Assembly: GCF_010183535.1 (NCBI RefSeq)
Contig: NC_071333.1
Location: 496,001 to 560,000, forward strand
Direction: 5' to 3'
Length of the DNA: 64,000 bases
Origin: Caenorhabditis remanei
Lineage: Eukaryota; Nematoda; Chromadorea; Rhabditida; Rhabditidae
The notes under the pieces are model-generated. The model saw only the letters and a program-made list of their open reading frames with translations. It was not told the origin of the DNA and did not search any database. Shown one piece after another: positions 35,998-48,200 of this stretch. The first letter of the stretch is position 1; each line of letters begins with the position of its first letter. Both the position numbers and the translations under genes were made by a program.

Positions 35998-38900
35998 TCA
36001 AGATAAACTGCGAACTGCCGTTGCACCATTTTCCATTGTCATTTTCAACGCATGGAAATGACTGAAACTTTGTGGAAGAGCAAGATTATGAAGATTTGGT
36101 AGCTGCGGTATTCCATGGAAGACATTTTTTGGTATGTGTGGTACTATCGGAGTGTCCGTCGGGTTGTGGGTTTTCTTATGACGAAGTAGATTGTCTTTTC
36201 TGTTGAATCTGGAAAAAAGGTAATTTTTTGCTATTAGTGGGAATTTTTTGCTATTAGTGGGAATTTTTTGCTATCAGTGTAAATGAGTCGGGTAATGCGT
36301 TCACCGGACGATTCTCAAAGAATTTCCGTATGTCATTCAATCCGTTTTCATCGGAACCCTTAACTACCATGATCAATCACTCAGTAACCCTCATTAAATT
36401 GTTATCAATTTCTTTAATTGCTTCTCATTATCACTCAGGTCAGTTTCGACGTGCCAAGGACGCCGGGGACGCCGTTTCGTCAATCTCGTCCTCACCCCTT
36501 CTTTGGCCTCCCACCTCATTCCTCACATGACCAATATATTATGTTGCGCTTTGTTTAAGAATGAAAAGAGAATAGGTGTGTAAAAAGTTACTCACTTCTT
36601 ATGGCAGTGTGGACAAGTGTGTGGACGCAGTCCAGTATGAATGAACATGTGCTTTTTCAGAAGGAACTTGTTGGCAAATCGTTTTCCACAATTGTTATGC
36701 ATACAGATGAATGGCTTCTCGGCGGCTGAAAACATTTGAATGAAAATAAAAATCCTACAATTCAAAACTGAAACTCACCATCTCCATCACCAGAGGTTGG
36801 CGAGGTCATTGGTCCACTGTTCGAAGAGGACGAAGACTCATTTTCAGTCATGTCAGCCGTGGATGGTGATGGGGATACTACTGTTTCTCCTTCGTCACTT
36901 TCTACATCAACTTTTACGTCTTCTGCATCCGAATCTGTGGCTGAGGATTGCAGTGGAACTCTCGTAGGGCTCACTTTTTGAATGAATGAAGCGGCGTGCA
37001 TGCTCCTGGAAAAAATTGAAAAGATTCAAGAATTCATTTCAGGCAATCATCTTTTCCGGAATAATAAATTTCAAGTATCCTTTATCCTTCTACCCTTATC
37101 ATTGTTCTCATTCAAACAACATTTGTAGGCAATGTGGTAATCAATCTTGACGACGCATGAATTACCTCTTCTCCCTCTTATCTTCTCACTCAATTGCGCG
37201 GCAAATTGTTGTGTCCGTTTTGTCTACAGTAACTGCCCTCAATCTTCCGCAACATATCACTCTCTTATCCACTGATTTCTAATTCCTAATTCTTCGTGAT
37301 GAATAAACAGCCGAGGAATTTTCTAAGACGGGTCTCCGGTTTCAGAGATAACAATCTATTAGCATTTTCCTCTCAAAAGGACACCGACTTGTAAAGTTTT
37401 CACATCGAATTAGTAGAAAAAGGTGTTGAGCTATTTATGCGAATGTCCCTTATGTAAGGATATAAAATTTCCTTGCATCGTCAAGGTCTTTCTTTCCTCA
37501 TATCGTTTTTGGATAACTAGCAACCAATTGTTTTGGGTGCGAGGGTGGTAAGATAGATGAGGTAAGATGGCGATGACAGTTTGATTGAAACGTGACACTT
37601 GATTAGGGTTAGATTGAGAATTGCAAAAGTTTCCCTCACTATTTTTCCATTTCGATCAGATAAGGCCACCCAGGGGGAGACAGGAGACATTCATCAAGAT
37701 CAATCTTGGTGGATTTTCCGAGAGAAGGGAGAGCGAGGGTGTTGATTGATTGTGATGAAGTTTTCGAACGATTAATTTGCCTAAAATAAGGTCAGAGTGA
37801 TACAAACACCCCAAACGCGATGAAGGCGCGCCTGATCTTAAGATTTTGAATTGTGTTCAGATAATTCTGGTTGTCTGCTGCATATCTAGCATGATACCCA
37901 ATGCGGAGAAAGCAAAATGTGTCAAGTTTTTTTTGCCAACAATTTTTATTGCCATCCATCCAAAAATATGGTTGCCATCTATCTGTCGAGATGGTCAGAC
38001 CAGTTACCAGTTGATTTATTATCACCTACATTTGTTTACGCTCATCACTAACTAACTCCTCTGTGTCCCTCCCTAGACGACTGACAACCGACCACAAAAA
38101 TGCGGTCCGGGGACAAGTTACCTCTCAATTCTTCTCCCCCTTACTTTTTTCTCACTCCTTTTTCCGGGTTACTGTAGTGCCTCTTCTTTTATGGGGGAGG
38201 TGTCAATGTTCGTTGTCTCTCCCCCTTTTTTTGAGAAGCATCGACATCCTATACCAATTGTAAAAATAATAGAAAAATAGGAACGAAAACAATTGGTTTG
38301 ACAATAGGAAGTGATATGGAACAATAGGTTAAATGCGTCACCCGGGAGGCGCCTACTGATACAGTTGGGTAAAAAATGTAAACTTACATTTTCATCAAAG
38401 CAGCCAAGTGTTCCTCGGACGATTTTGTAGGTTGTCGTTGCTGCTGGAACATGTTCATCGCATTCAAATAGACCGGGTTGGTAAATGGAGATCCCATCCA
38501 TCTTTGCATCATGACACTGTTGGAAAATGGTACAGACACTTGTGGGAGCACGAATGGTAAAGATGGTAGATGTGGGACGGTTGTTGGCGGTGGAGGTGAC
38601 ATTGAATTCTCTTTTGACAACATTTGTACAGTATCCTCCAAACTTCGCTTTGCTCTTTTCCGGGATGGCATCTGGAAAAATGGAGAAAATAGAAGAAAAT
38701 AGCAGAAAAAAGGCGAATAAAGTGAATGGAAAAATAAGAATGCGTTCACATAATAGGTTCTGTTTGCATAGTGAAAGGGGGAGGGGGGAAATGCGATCTG
38801 AAAAATGTGTGGGAATCTCAAATACACCGAACTCACCTCTTTCACAATAGAAGTATCAGCTGAGGACGGTGGAGATGGTGACAAAACGGAACTAGGCTCG

Positions 38901-39728
38901 ATGTTGATCGAGATAGGGGTGTTCATGCGTTCAGGTTCAGAATCAGGCGGCGAGCATAGTGCATTCAAAAGGATCATTTCAGTAATTGACATCCCATCAA
39001 CGGAAGGTTCATCGGAAGTTAAGGGTGGAGAGACAAGTGGTGCTGGTGCCTAGAATGATGGGATAATAAGTGTACGTCGTCGGGAATCGCCCCCCGAAAA
39101 AGAGATGAATAGACAGGAGGAAACAGATGAGATGGGTGACTATCAAGATGTCAGAAACGTAATTAGTCATACATTATCGGTAAGGAATGGCGGAAAAGTT
39201 TCGAAATTCAAATTCAAATAAACGGTACCTCATCTTCATCCTCGGTTTCCTCAGCTTCGGCTTCCTTTTGAGTGACTTCATCCACTGTGTCCAAAAGATA
39301 ATTCATAGTTTGTAAAACTTCCGTTGTGTTTTGTAATCTGAACAAAATATGGTTTACAAGGATGAAAAGTTGAAAATCTGATACAATGGAGTCTGAGAAA
39401 ATCAGAAAATAAGTAAAATTTGGGTCTAAGCTAGCAGTGTGGACTCTAATAGCTCCCTTGGTGTTAGAAATTAGTAACACTTATATAAAAGGAAAAACTC
39501 ACAATCACTTTTATGAAATACTTTTATGAAAGTCTAGGCCATGAAAATATACAAAACAACTGACCTGCTTATCTCATCTATTAGCTCTCCACCAAATTTC
39601 TCGATTTTGGTCTTCAAAGTGGTCGCCGTCTGCTTTGCACAAGAACAATTTTGTTTTCTGAGAGCTGTCACTACTGGATCTACCATGGTCTCCATGAAAT
39701 ACTCAATAAGGGGATGAGAGTGCTCCAT
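35998..39728 (-). CDS. C2H2 zinc-finger protein, two fingers, 445 residues
   Basis: Likely nuclear DNA-binding regulator. Exons in transcript order: 39728-39565, 39337-39229, 39049-38837, 38671-38388, 37005-36779, 36725-36596, 36208-35998, all phases fit. The ATG follows a TTCTTACAG acceptor by one base, indicating trans-splicing. The N-terminal 90 residues look helical (MEHSHPLIEYFMETMVDPVV, LQTMNYLLDTVDEVTQKEAE). Long Ser/Pro/acidic stretches follow, with a basic RKRAKR patch at the start of exon 4 that may be a nuclear signal. Two adjacent fingers lie near residues 338-388: CMHNNCGKRFANKFLLKKHMF (C-x4-C-x12-H-x3-H), then CPHCHKKFNRKDNLLRH (C-x2-C type), split by an intron. The linker TGLRPH resembles TGEKP. 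The gene is not identified by name. Intron 6 has a 3 x 20 bp tandem repeat. Confidence 0.86.
36222..36281. repeat. Three tandem 20 bp repeats
   Basis: Unit AATTTTTTGCTATTAGTGGG, third copy with one change. It lies in an intron of the zinc-finger gene, close to the acceptor. Confidence 0.9.
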
Positions 39729-42440
39729 TCTGTAAGAAAGTTGATACTGAAGTGTGAAAATTATTGAAAATGAAAATAAATCCGAATATTGGAGTAGAAG
39801 ACCGAAAAAAAATTGGAGAAAAAGAAGGAGGAGGAAGAGGAGGTGGGAGAGGGCAAAAGTAGGCGTGTAAATGATAACTGTGAGGAGAAGAAAGAAGAGG
39901 ACGACCGTTTCCTTCTTCTTCTCCTTCTACTCCTTTTCCCTATTCTTCCGTCTTATTTTCTCCACACACATACATTGAGTTACAACAAGTGATTGTGTGT
40001 ACAATCTGTGTTGATAAGGATCTGCGAAATCGCGGTCGAGATATTCCTCCTCCCCGTCAATTTATTATGAGAGAGATGCAAAAAGGTGTTACGGTTTTCG
40101 AACACTTAACAAGACGAGGTGGGAAAAGAGGGAGGGGCGAGAAGGAAATGGAGATTGGAAGAACAATGTATTCAAAACTGTAAACATTGAAAATTGTAAA
40201 TATAAAACTATTTTCTGCTATCAATTTTGAAAAATTGAATCAAAATTATTTTTTGAATTTTTGCAAAACGCTTGAATTTTCTAGAAATTGGTACGGAAAC
40301 GGTAAAGTCACCTTGGTATCAATCAGACACCTCGTGCCAAGTGAGGCTTCTCAGAAGATCTCGCAACCATGTGAAAAATGGGCGGAGTCAATTTCTTACG
40401 GAGGGCGTTTTCGTCGCTACCTATCTATTCGCAATGACCTCACCTTGTTCATAAATGGGGATAAATGCAAAAGACACATGTGGTTATTCAGTAATAGAGT
40501 TGATAATTTGGGTTAACTGTGATAGAATGGATAATCACGGAACATAGAGATTTATGCTGGTCAAAAAGATGGAAGGTGGGGGAGCTAAGGCTCCGATGCA
40601 AATTATATGGCGCGAAAGAAATATAAACTTACCCGTGTTTTTTTTGGTAGAACAATTATCTAAAACCGTTTTTATAATTCAGAATACACACAAAATAAGA
40701 AGAATTTGAACAAGCCAAAAAGACTATTAATAAACTTTCCAGACATGATGATACTTTTCTGATTTTATGCTTCAGTGGTGGTGGAACGAAACAAAAAAGT
40801 TTGGGAGTTCGAAAGTCGCACCTATTTTTATCTTATGAACAGACTTAATCTTTGATTGTTTATATATGATTTTGTTTGATATATGCAGAGAAAAAGAAAA
40901 TTGATACATATTTCAAACTACTAGGTGAAAATTACAGTTAGAAGCAATGCTAACCCTTCAATGCACTATCTTATCATTACTGTCACTTTTGTATTTTGAA
41001 AGAACAATAGTTATTCCTGCGGGTCCTTGTTTGATAGATAGGCGAGCAGCCACCGATTAGATAACACGGGGGTTCATGAGCAGACACTTCCACAGAAGTG
41101 AAACAGTAAGTAATAGTAGAGGTAACTAGGATTGTGAATGTTATTTTCCGCGAAAAAATGGAATAAAATTTCACATTTCTCTCCCACTTATTCTATTATA
41201 CATGCTTTTCACTTTTTCAAGAAGGTATTGTTACTCAGAGTCTTTTTCAACAAAATTCTGACAATAAATAATGTTTTTTATTTAAACAATAAATCAACAA
41301 GTAGAAAAGGATGCATAACGGGTACAGAAAAAGGGCAAAGGGGTACAAGTTGAAAAAGGATGAAGTCAAAGCACACCATTCTCTAAAAGCAATCCCAGTC
41401 GACTAAGACGACTAAGAGTCGTTTCCATTCTCATACCACTTCTCATTTTATTTCCAACCCTTTCGAGAGTCATTAGCATACAAAAGTAGCTCACAAGATG
41501 ACATTATCCGAATTTCGTCCAAATGAATGGATTTCCGAGGTGGCAAATTTTGCATTTGCTTACACTCAACACTTCATTACGAAAAGAACTTCTAATTTTT
41601 ACACTAGAATCACATTATCCTCTTTTTTTTATCTCATCATTTAGCCTAATTTTACGGTACACCTCAAAAATATTCTGTGTGTGTGTCTGACACACTTGTT
41701 TTCTGGTGACACCGACTATACTGCTCAGATAGTATCTTATCTTTTACATTTTTTTCGCTCAGCCCGTAAAAACCTACAATAGTGTGACCTCGTCACAAAA
41801 ATGGGGAAAAATCCGACCTATAGTCGTTCGTCCCAGGACACCATAAAAATGATAGATTGTCTCCTTGGAGTATTTGCAATAGAGAGTATCCCTTGATATA
41901 TTTTTGCATAAACAATCATTTGTTGTCCATCCGAGGTAGTGGTGTATGTGTGCTGAGCATGTCCAGGCGTGTTGTGAAATGATTCACTGAATAAATTCTG
42001 ATAAATCATAAAGGTGGTCGAAAGTGAGGGTTATTTTTGGATGAGAAGCTTTCCTTTGACTCTGTATCTTTTTTTGGACTGCCTTCTTCAGAAAAAAAAG
42101 ATTTCACAGCGTACTACACAGGAGAAAAGAGGGGACAAGTTTACAACTAAATGTAAGAAGCACAGGATGGAAGCAGAATTAATCGGGAAAAAAAGCGAGA
42201 AACAAAAATATGATTACAAAACTCAGAGAAACGGGAAGGGAGAAGTGGATAGGGGAGTTACGAAATAATGAAGCAATCAGTAGGATAGTTTGCTGGGGTA
42301 CTTATAAAAAACAAAAATACGATTAAGTATCAGATCTTATCAAAAAATGCAACTTTGCAGAATTGAAATATAAATTAAACATTGTCAAATTTTAGTAGAA
42401 GTCAGCAAGGCGTGAACTAAAGCAACTGGTGCAAGAGTTC
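39729..42440. other. 2.7 kb intergenic
   Basis: Promoter side of the zinc-finger gene and 3' flank of the next minus-strand gene. It includes purine-rich DNA near 39790-39930. No exon chain is supported. Confidence 0.55.
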
Positions 42441-44349
42441 TCAGTTGGAGATGTTGGTAGATCCAAATGACTTGTTGATGTAGTCTGTAAGAAACTCATA
42501 CATATAAAATGTCAAGTTTAAACTTGATTTTGCTCACCGATTTTAACTGATGGAGCAGCCCAGATAGTCTCCAGCGGTGTTGCTTGTTCGACTAGAATTG
42601 AAGTTTCTGGGTAGGAGCTGCGTCTAAAAATGTCCCCGAAGTAGAAAACGACGATGGCGAGGAGAACAGAAATTCCAAGGACAATTTCTAAAAAAATAAA
42701 AAAATAAAGTTAATATATCTTCAGAAGCACATACTAATAAGACTGTACATGTCCATGACGATGTCATCTGCTTTCTTTCTTTCTTCCCTCGCAATTCTTT
42801 CTACGAGTTCGTGCTCTTTCTCCTCCTTTTTGACTGGTTTTTGTTGCTTCTTCTTCTTTGGAGTCGCTTTCTTCGGAGTCTCTTTTTGTTTGATTTCTGG
42901 TTCGGGCTCCACAATTTCGATTTCTTGCTCTTCCTCATCCTTCTTCTCAATTTCCTCAAGAATTAAGCATTCTCCTGTTGGTTTTTGATCGTGCAGAATC
43001 ATGGCGATTGATGGTCCGGCGTTCTTCTTGTTTTTGTTCTTTTTGGCTTTTTTCGGCTTGACCACCTCTGCTGGTTGCTCGACGATGACTACGACCGGTT
43101 GTGGTGCTGGTTGTGGTCTTGCAGCTTTCTTTCCAGTGACCAATTGGAATCCGTCCTCATCAATGATAACTTCTTCTCTGTAAAACAATAATCATTAAAC
43201 ATGATTAGCCAATTTTCATATTACTCTAGTTAAGTAAAACCCTATCCTTTCTTCTTAAAAATATCATTAAAATTTAATTTTGATGGCAAACTCACTTTTT
43301 TTTTGGTGGCATTGGAGGTTTTGGGCTCATTCTTCTGCGATTGTTTCCACTGCGACGTTTACCAGCAACTACATTTCTCGCTTTTTTCACCACACTTTTT
43401 ACAGCCTGTACAGTTTTCTGCATTCCAATAACAAACTCTCCAGTGAACTCATCAAGTGCATCCAGTTTATAGAACTTGGATGGTCCTGTCTTGATTTCAT
43501 GATCCTCTGGGCAATCAATCAAGGTGGCTTGACTCTGGCGGAGGAGTTCTTTCTTCTTTTCTTGATTCACCTTGTCTGTTACCTTGCGAACTTTTTGAGG
43601 GGTTCTGGCGAATACGCGAACTATTGGACGAGCGTATGGAGAATTGTTCTTGGAATTTTGATTGGTTTCTGTTTCTCCTGTTTCATATCCCGATGTGTTA
43701 ATTGGTGGGAAGTTCTCGATAGCAGTTGGGGCTTCAATGGCTGGAGTGACAAAAGTGAACCAACACGCTCCTTTTTTGACTGCGGCAGCGAGAATTGCCG
43801 CATAGGTAGTAATAAAGCAGCAATTGATGTAGGCGTTGTTGAGCGGGGTGGCTCCTTTGTTCATATCGCTGAAAGTTTGTAGTATAATCTTATGGACCGA
43901 AATTTAGTGAAAATTTAGAGAGTAGACAAAATAATCTTTTCAACTTTGACAAAGCAAAGACTACTGAAATTCCCCATAAAATTTATGATTATTCTGAATT
44001 CTTGTTCGACACATCAAAATTATGCTTCAGAAGCAAGTAACGATAAAAATGTCTGAAAGATCAACCCTTCAAATCTGGATATAAATGCTCGAAAAAATAT
44101 AAGTGACTGGTACGCTGAAATGACTCCTACATTTATAAGATGTAATCGGAAAAGGAGAGCGACATGGATTACACTCGGATTATCACCGGATATCTCGGAT
44201 TTATTAGAAGTCACGCAAATAAGTTTTTCCTCAGATAATCACTTGGTGCCAGGATTAACTTTTTTCCGCTTTGCCTAATAAGATTGGAATCAGGGAGAAA
44301 AATCGGAAACTTACAGATAATCAACAGGAACATCTCCTCCGGATGGCAT
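42441..44349 (-). CDS. Lys/Glu-rich membrane protein of unknown function, 414 residues
   Basis: Exons in transcript order: 44349-44315, 43868-43296, 43177-42735, 42687-42538, 42484-42441, all phases fit. The start (MPSGGDVPVDYLDMNKGATP) lies in an exon behind a TTTTCCAG acceptor. An upstream 5' UTR exon near 44640-44680 is possible; in the joining phase it contains a stop. A hydrophobic stretch (AYINCCFITTYAAILAAAV) near residues 20-40 and a clear membrane span near the C-terminus (IVLGISVLLAIVVFYFGDIF) flank a long charged middle rich in Lys, Glu, Pro and Ala (KPKKAKKNKNKKN, TPKKATPKKKKQQKPVKKEE). The layout recalls ER or nuclear-envelope proteins with a basic cytosolic region, such as ribosome-receptor-like proteins, but no named domain is recognised. 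Confidence 0.8.
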
Positions 44350-45259
44350 GACTCCCTTTGTTTCACCGTATGAGACGGTGAGTTTCTGGAAAAAAAAGAG
44401 AATAAACAAGAAAGAGATAATTGAGGACATGCAAATGAGCGGAAATGGAATCCGAAATGGAAATTCACAAGGTCACTCCAGAGAACATTAATTAGAATCC
44501 CTTTATGTTCCTTTTTACAAAAAAACGGCCGCTTTAAGAACAGCGAGAGATGTTTTCCAATCCATAATTTGAATATAAACCAAATCAGACAACTCATCCT
44601 CCGGAAGTTAATACCTAATCTACCAGATTGACTCACTTGGAGTCGCCCACCCAGTCAGCTAAAGAAATGTAGAGACTGAAAAAGGAAAAGAAAGAAAATT
44701 CAAACAAAAACAGAACGCTTAGAGCACTGAGATGACCATATGATTTTTTCTACTCTTTGACTTTTAGTTTATTGCATTTTTTGTTAATGTAAACACATTA
44801 GAATGTTCCGGAAAGTAAACGCATTCCATGGCTTTTAGTCGAATGGTTCCGATTGATAAACATATCGAGTTCTTGCAACGAGAGCCTTTGGTTTCTGATT
44901 TCTATGAATAATGTTCTAACCAAATGAGAAGAAAAAAAGATAAGCAATATCATGTTTCTTACCAGATTAAGGAAGGTCAAATCGGATTAACTACTTTTTT
45001 CTGATTGGATTACAGAATATATGATAGAGTGTTTCAGATGGAAAGCCCACTCTTGAACCATCCGAAAGCAATCATATCTTGCTATATATTCATGTGAAGC
45101 TCCGCCCTATGAGAATCTTTGATGGGGCAACAATTCTTGGATTACTGTAAGTGAGTGATATGTCCAGAGCCTAGAAAATATATTACAATATAATTTCATA
45201 GAAGCATTTCCATCTCATCTTCAATTTTTGACACCAAAAAGTTTGGAATCAGTTCTCTC
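44350..45259. other. 0.9 kb between two minus-strand genes
   Basis: Upstream region of the Lys/Glu-rich gene, perhaps with its 5' UTR exon near 44640-44680. A minus ORF at 44798-44980 lacks a convincing acceptor and was not accepted. Confidence 0.5.
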
Positions 45260-48200
45260 TCATTTAACACACAGATCGCACTCTATTCTCTCTTTTTTCT
45301 GCAAAACAGAGCAAAAATTCACCCGATAGCCGGTGGTGTGTGTGTGTGTGTGTGTTCCCACGTTGTAATATTTTGGGAGGCACATGGTGGTACTCCTGCC
45401 CGACTTGAAGAACATTTATCATGAGATAAAAGAGAGATATGGGTTCACGTTTGTCAACGTTTTTCGATAATGAGAAAAAGTGATAAAGCCATCAACTAGA
45501 TGGGGTTTCTCATTCAAAACAACTCAAGATGATAGTGTAGGTCAAAGCCACTAAAAGCTTTAAAAGTGTAAAAAGCGTCGTTGGGAAGTATAAAAATTTC
45601 TGATCCGCGACTAGAGCAAACCTAACAAAATTCTGGAAATGTCATTCTCAGGCACGTAATAGACATATGTTGTAGTACACACAACAACATTAGGGATAAA
45701 CTTTACGGATTGCTGAGAGATTAGTGCTAGATCAACTACAAATTAATATAGGTTTACATAGAGAAAGCTGTCTGTCGTATTACAGAGTCCAAATGTCTTA
45801 AAATAGGCTCATCACGTAAATCACGGAATACTATGTTATATTCCGTCAATCCCATTCCATTCTGTAGCTATCATAACGTTCACCTAGAAATTTAGATTTC
45901 TTTTGATTTCAAAGAAGTTTGATCTGTTCAAAATTGGTTGAGCAGCTTTGGGTTCGATGCTAGATGAAGCATGCGCCCAATCAGTCTTTTACCAACGATC
46001 CCATTGATCCAGATTTTTTGCACTCTATGTTAGTCACTCCACTCGAGTTATATCCAACATACCTTGACGGATTCCGTTATGTATGATAACATGTTTGGTC
46101 CGGAAAGAAACAAGTTGAGAATGTCGCAAAGAATCCTGTCGCCCAACTGTTTTTGACACAAATTCTGAAAGTTGTCGAAGAAATTGCTAGGGCATGTCCA
46201 AACGGAAGAGCACGGAGGCAAAATGAACTGCGTTTGAGTCGAGCGAAAGGAGTGAGAGAGAAACAATGAAAGACATCTGTCCCTCCAATAGTTTAAAGAA
46301 GCAAAATGAAGAGAAGAGTGGAAAAAGGTTCTCAGAAGAAAAAAATAGGTAGATGTAGGGAGAGGAATAAAGAAAAAGCACTGAATGGGAGGTGAAATAT
46401 GTCTGTTCGAATGGGAGACAGAAGGAGAAATGGGGGCGGAGCATGAGAAGAGCGAAGGCCGTCAGGGTCGAATGAAACTGAGAAGGACATCAGGGTCAGA
46501 TGAAAAGACGGCTGGGGTGGTCATGTAATTTCTATTGTCCAAGGGTACCGAAATAATGTCTGATGGGATGGAGGACAAAAGCCATTAAATTTATCGTTGG
46601 AACAACTGCTCGGGGATGTTTTATATCGGAGGAATTCGAAGTGGTTCCATTCGGTATGTACATCAATTGAGAATAAAGACCGCCCACACTAGATCTTCAT
46701 CTCAAAAAAGTGCAAACCCATTTCAGAAACCGAAAGTGGATGTGCAATCTGGATACAGTAAACCGTTTCCTGAGGAGCTCAACAACACTAAGAAAAAGTT
46801 TTGAAGAGTTTCTAAAATAAACAACAAAAAAAGAACAACTTGAACGGCTTAGAGCAGTACGGCAGCGGGGTTCGCCTCACGGCTTACTATCACGGTACGT
46901 GTGGACACCTCGGGGCAATATTTGCACACTTTTTATTCCACACACAAAACCCTTGGGTCAAGTTGAGAGGGCCTATCCTGGCGAGCCGAACTGAAGAGTT
47001 TGTTGATTTTTGGAGCGCTCCAATTCAAGATAAACCTAAACAGTTCACAGAACAACATAAGTAGACAACCTTGAATGAATCCAGAAAGACAAAATGGACT
47101 ATTGAACAGTCAAGGCCAGTTTCCTTGTTTAGCACGATTGGTCAGCCTTGAAAACCGCGAAATTCTTCACGACCGAGTAATCAAGCTGGGTTTCTAAATA
47201 AAATCAGGAAACTCGGTTAGTGTAAGAAAGTAGATACATCTGACTTTTCAATATCAGAATCGCAGCCTTTGAATGTATCAGAAAGTGACCTATTTTGTAT
47301 TTCAAAGAGCTCAGATGCTATCCAGACATCTACCTTGATCCGCTACAACCAGTGTTCTTTCTGTCTTGTCTAACTAGACTAGTATCCTTATTTCAAAAAA
47401 GACATCCACATCGGTCAAATTGATGGTAAGACAACAGTTTTTTGCCATCACATTATGGAGGTAGACCATCTGCCTTTCCGTATTTCCATTTTCCCAACCG
47501 TTTCTTAATGACAGAGCCGACTCCAAGCCCTAAGAACCCAATGAATGAGCCCACCATGTCCAAATGAAAACATCTGGTATACGGTAGCACATCTGAATTT
47601 TCGCAGCTTCTGTGTAGGTTTTATGTTCACTTCGGTCCGGGTCAAATGTGTTGTTTGTGGGTGAAATAGCCTTGGCAGGTGTACGCTAGGACGCAATCTT
47701 GGCTTCTCCTTCGTTTTTTTTTTCACTCGTAAGCACGAAAAATGACAGCAACAGTTGCGATCCGTTCTCTTCTTTTCTCATTCTCTTTCTTTTCCGGTCA
47801 CAACAGCGTAAATCAAAAGAGAAAAAAGAAGAGAGCTTCCAATATCTGTGGAATGCCTCAAACTCACCATTATTTTGAACTAAAAGAGCTAAAGAAAAAG
47901 AATGGAAGGACTACAAGAAGAATTGCAAAAACTAAAAAGAATGTACGCGGCGGCCAAGCCGAGAAGCAATAAATTGCTCACGCCATGTTTATTCCGAACT
48001 GATGTTGCCGATTTAGGAAAGGAAGCGAATAACGGGACGGAAGAATTATTCGAAGAAGACCGAGAAGAGGAGTTGTTTGTCAGAAAAAAGAAAATAATGC
48101 TAATATTATATTCGAAAACGTTTAATATAAGGCAATCACATCAAAAATTCTTTCAATTTTTGGATTCGTCAAAAATTGTTGTCAGATGCAACTTGGTCAT

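Noticed and set aside
42749..43183. Plus-strand Ser/Phe-rich ORFs at 42749-43183 and 43280-43882
   Set aside because: Antisense shadows of the Lys/Glu-rich coding exons on the minus strand; composition is the mirror of Lys/Glu codons.
44640..44680. Extra coding exon upstream of the Lys/Glu-rich gene
   Set aside because: Good acceptor and donor but a stop codon in the only compatible phase; at best a 5' UTR exon.
45905..45990. Possible tRNA (GGGTTCGATGC box)
   Set aside because: B-box-like word only; no A box or pairing stems.
46840..47064. Plus-strand ORF of 74 codons in the long intron
   Set aside because: Composition is acceptable but no start, splice or poly(A) context was found and no domain recognised.
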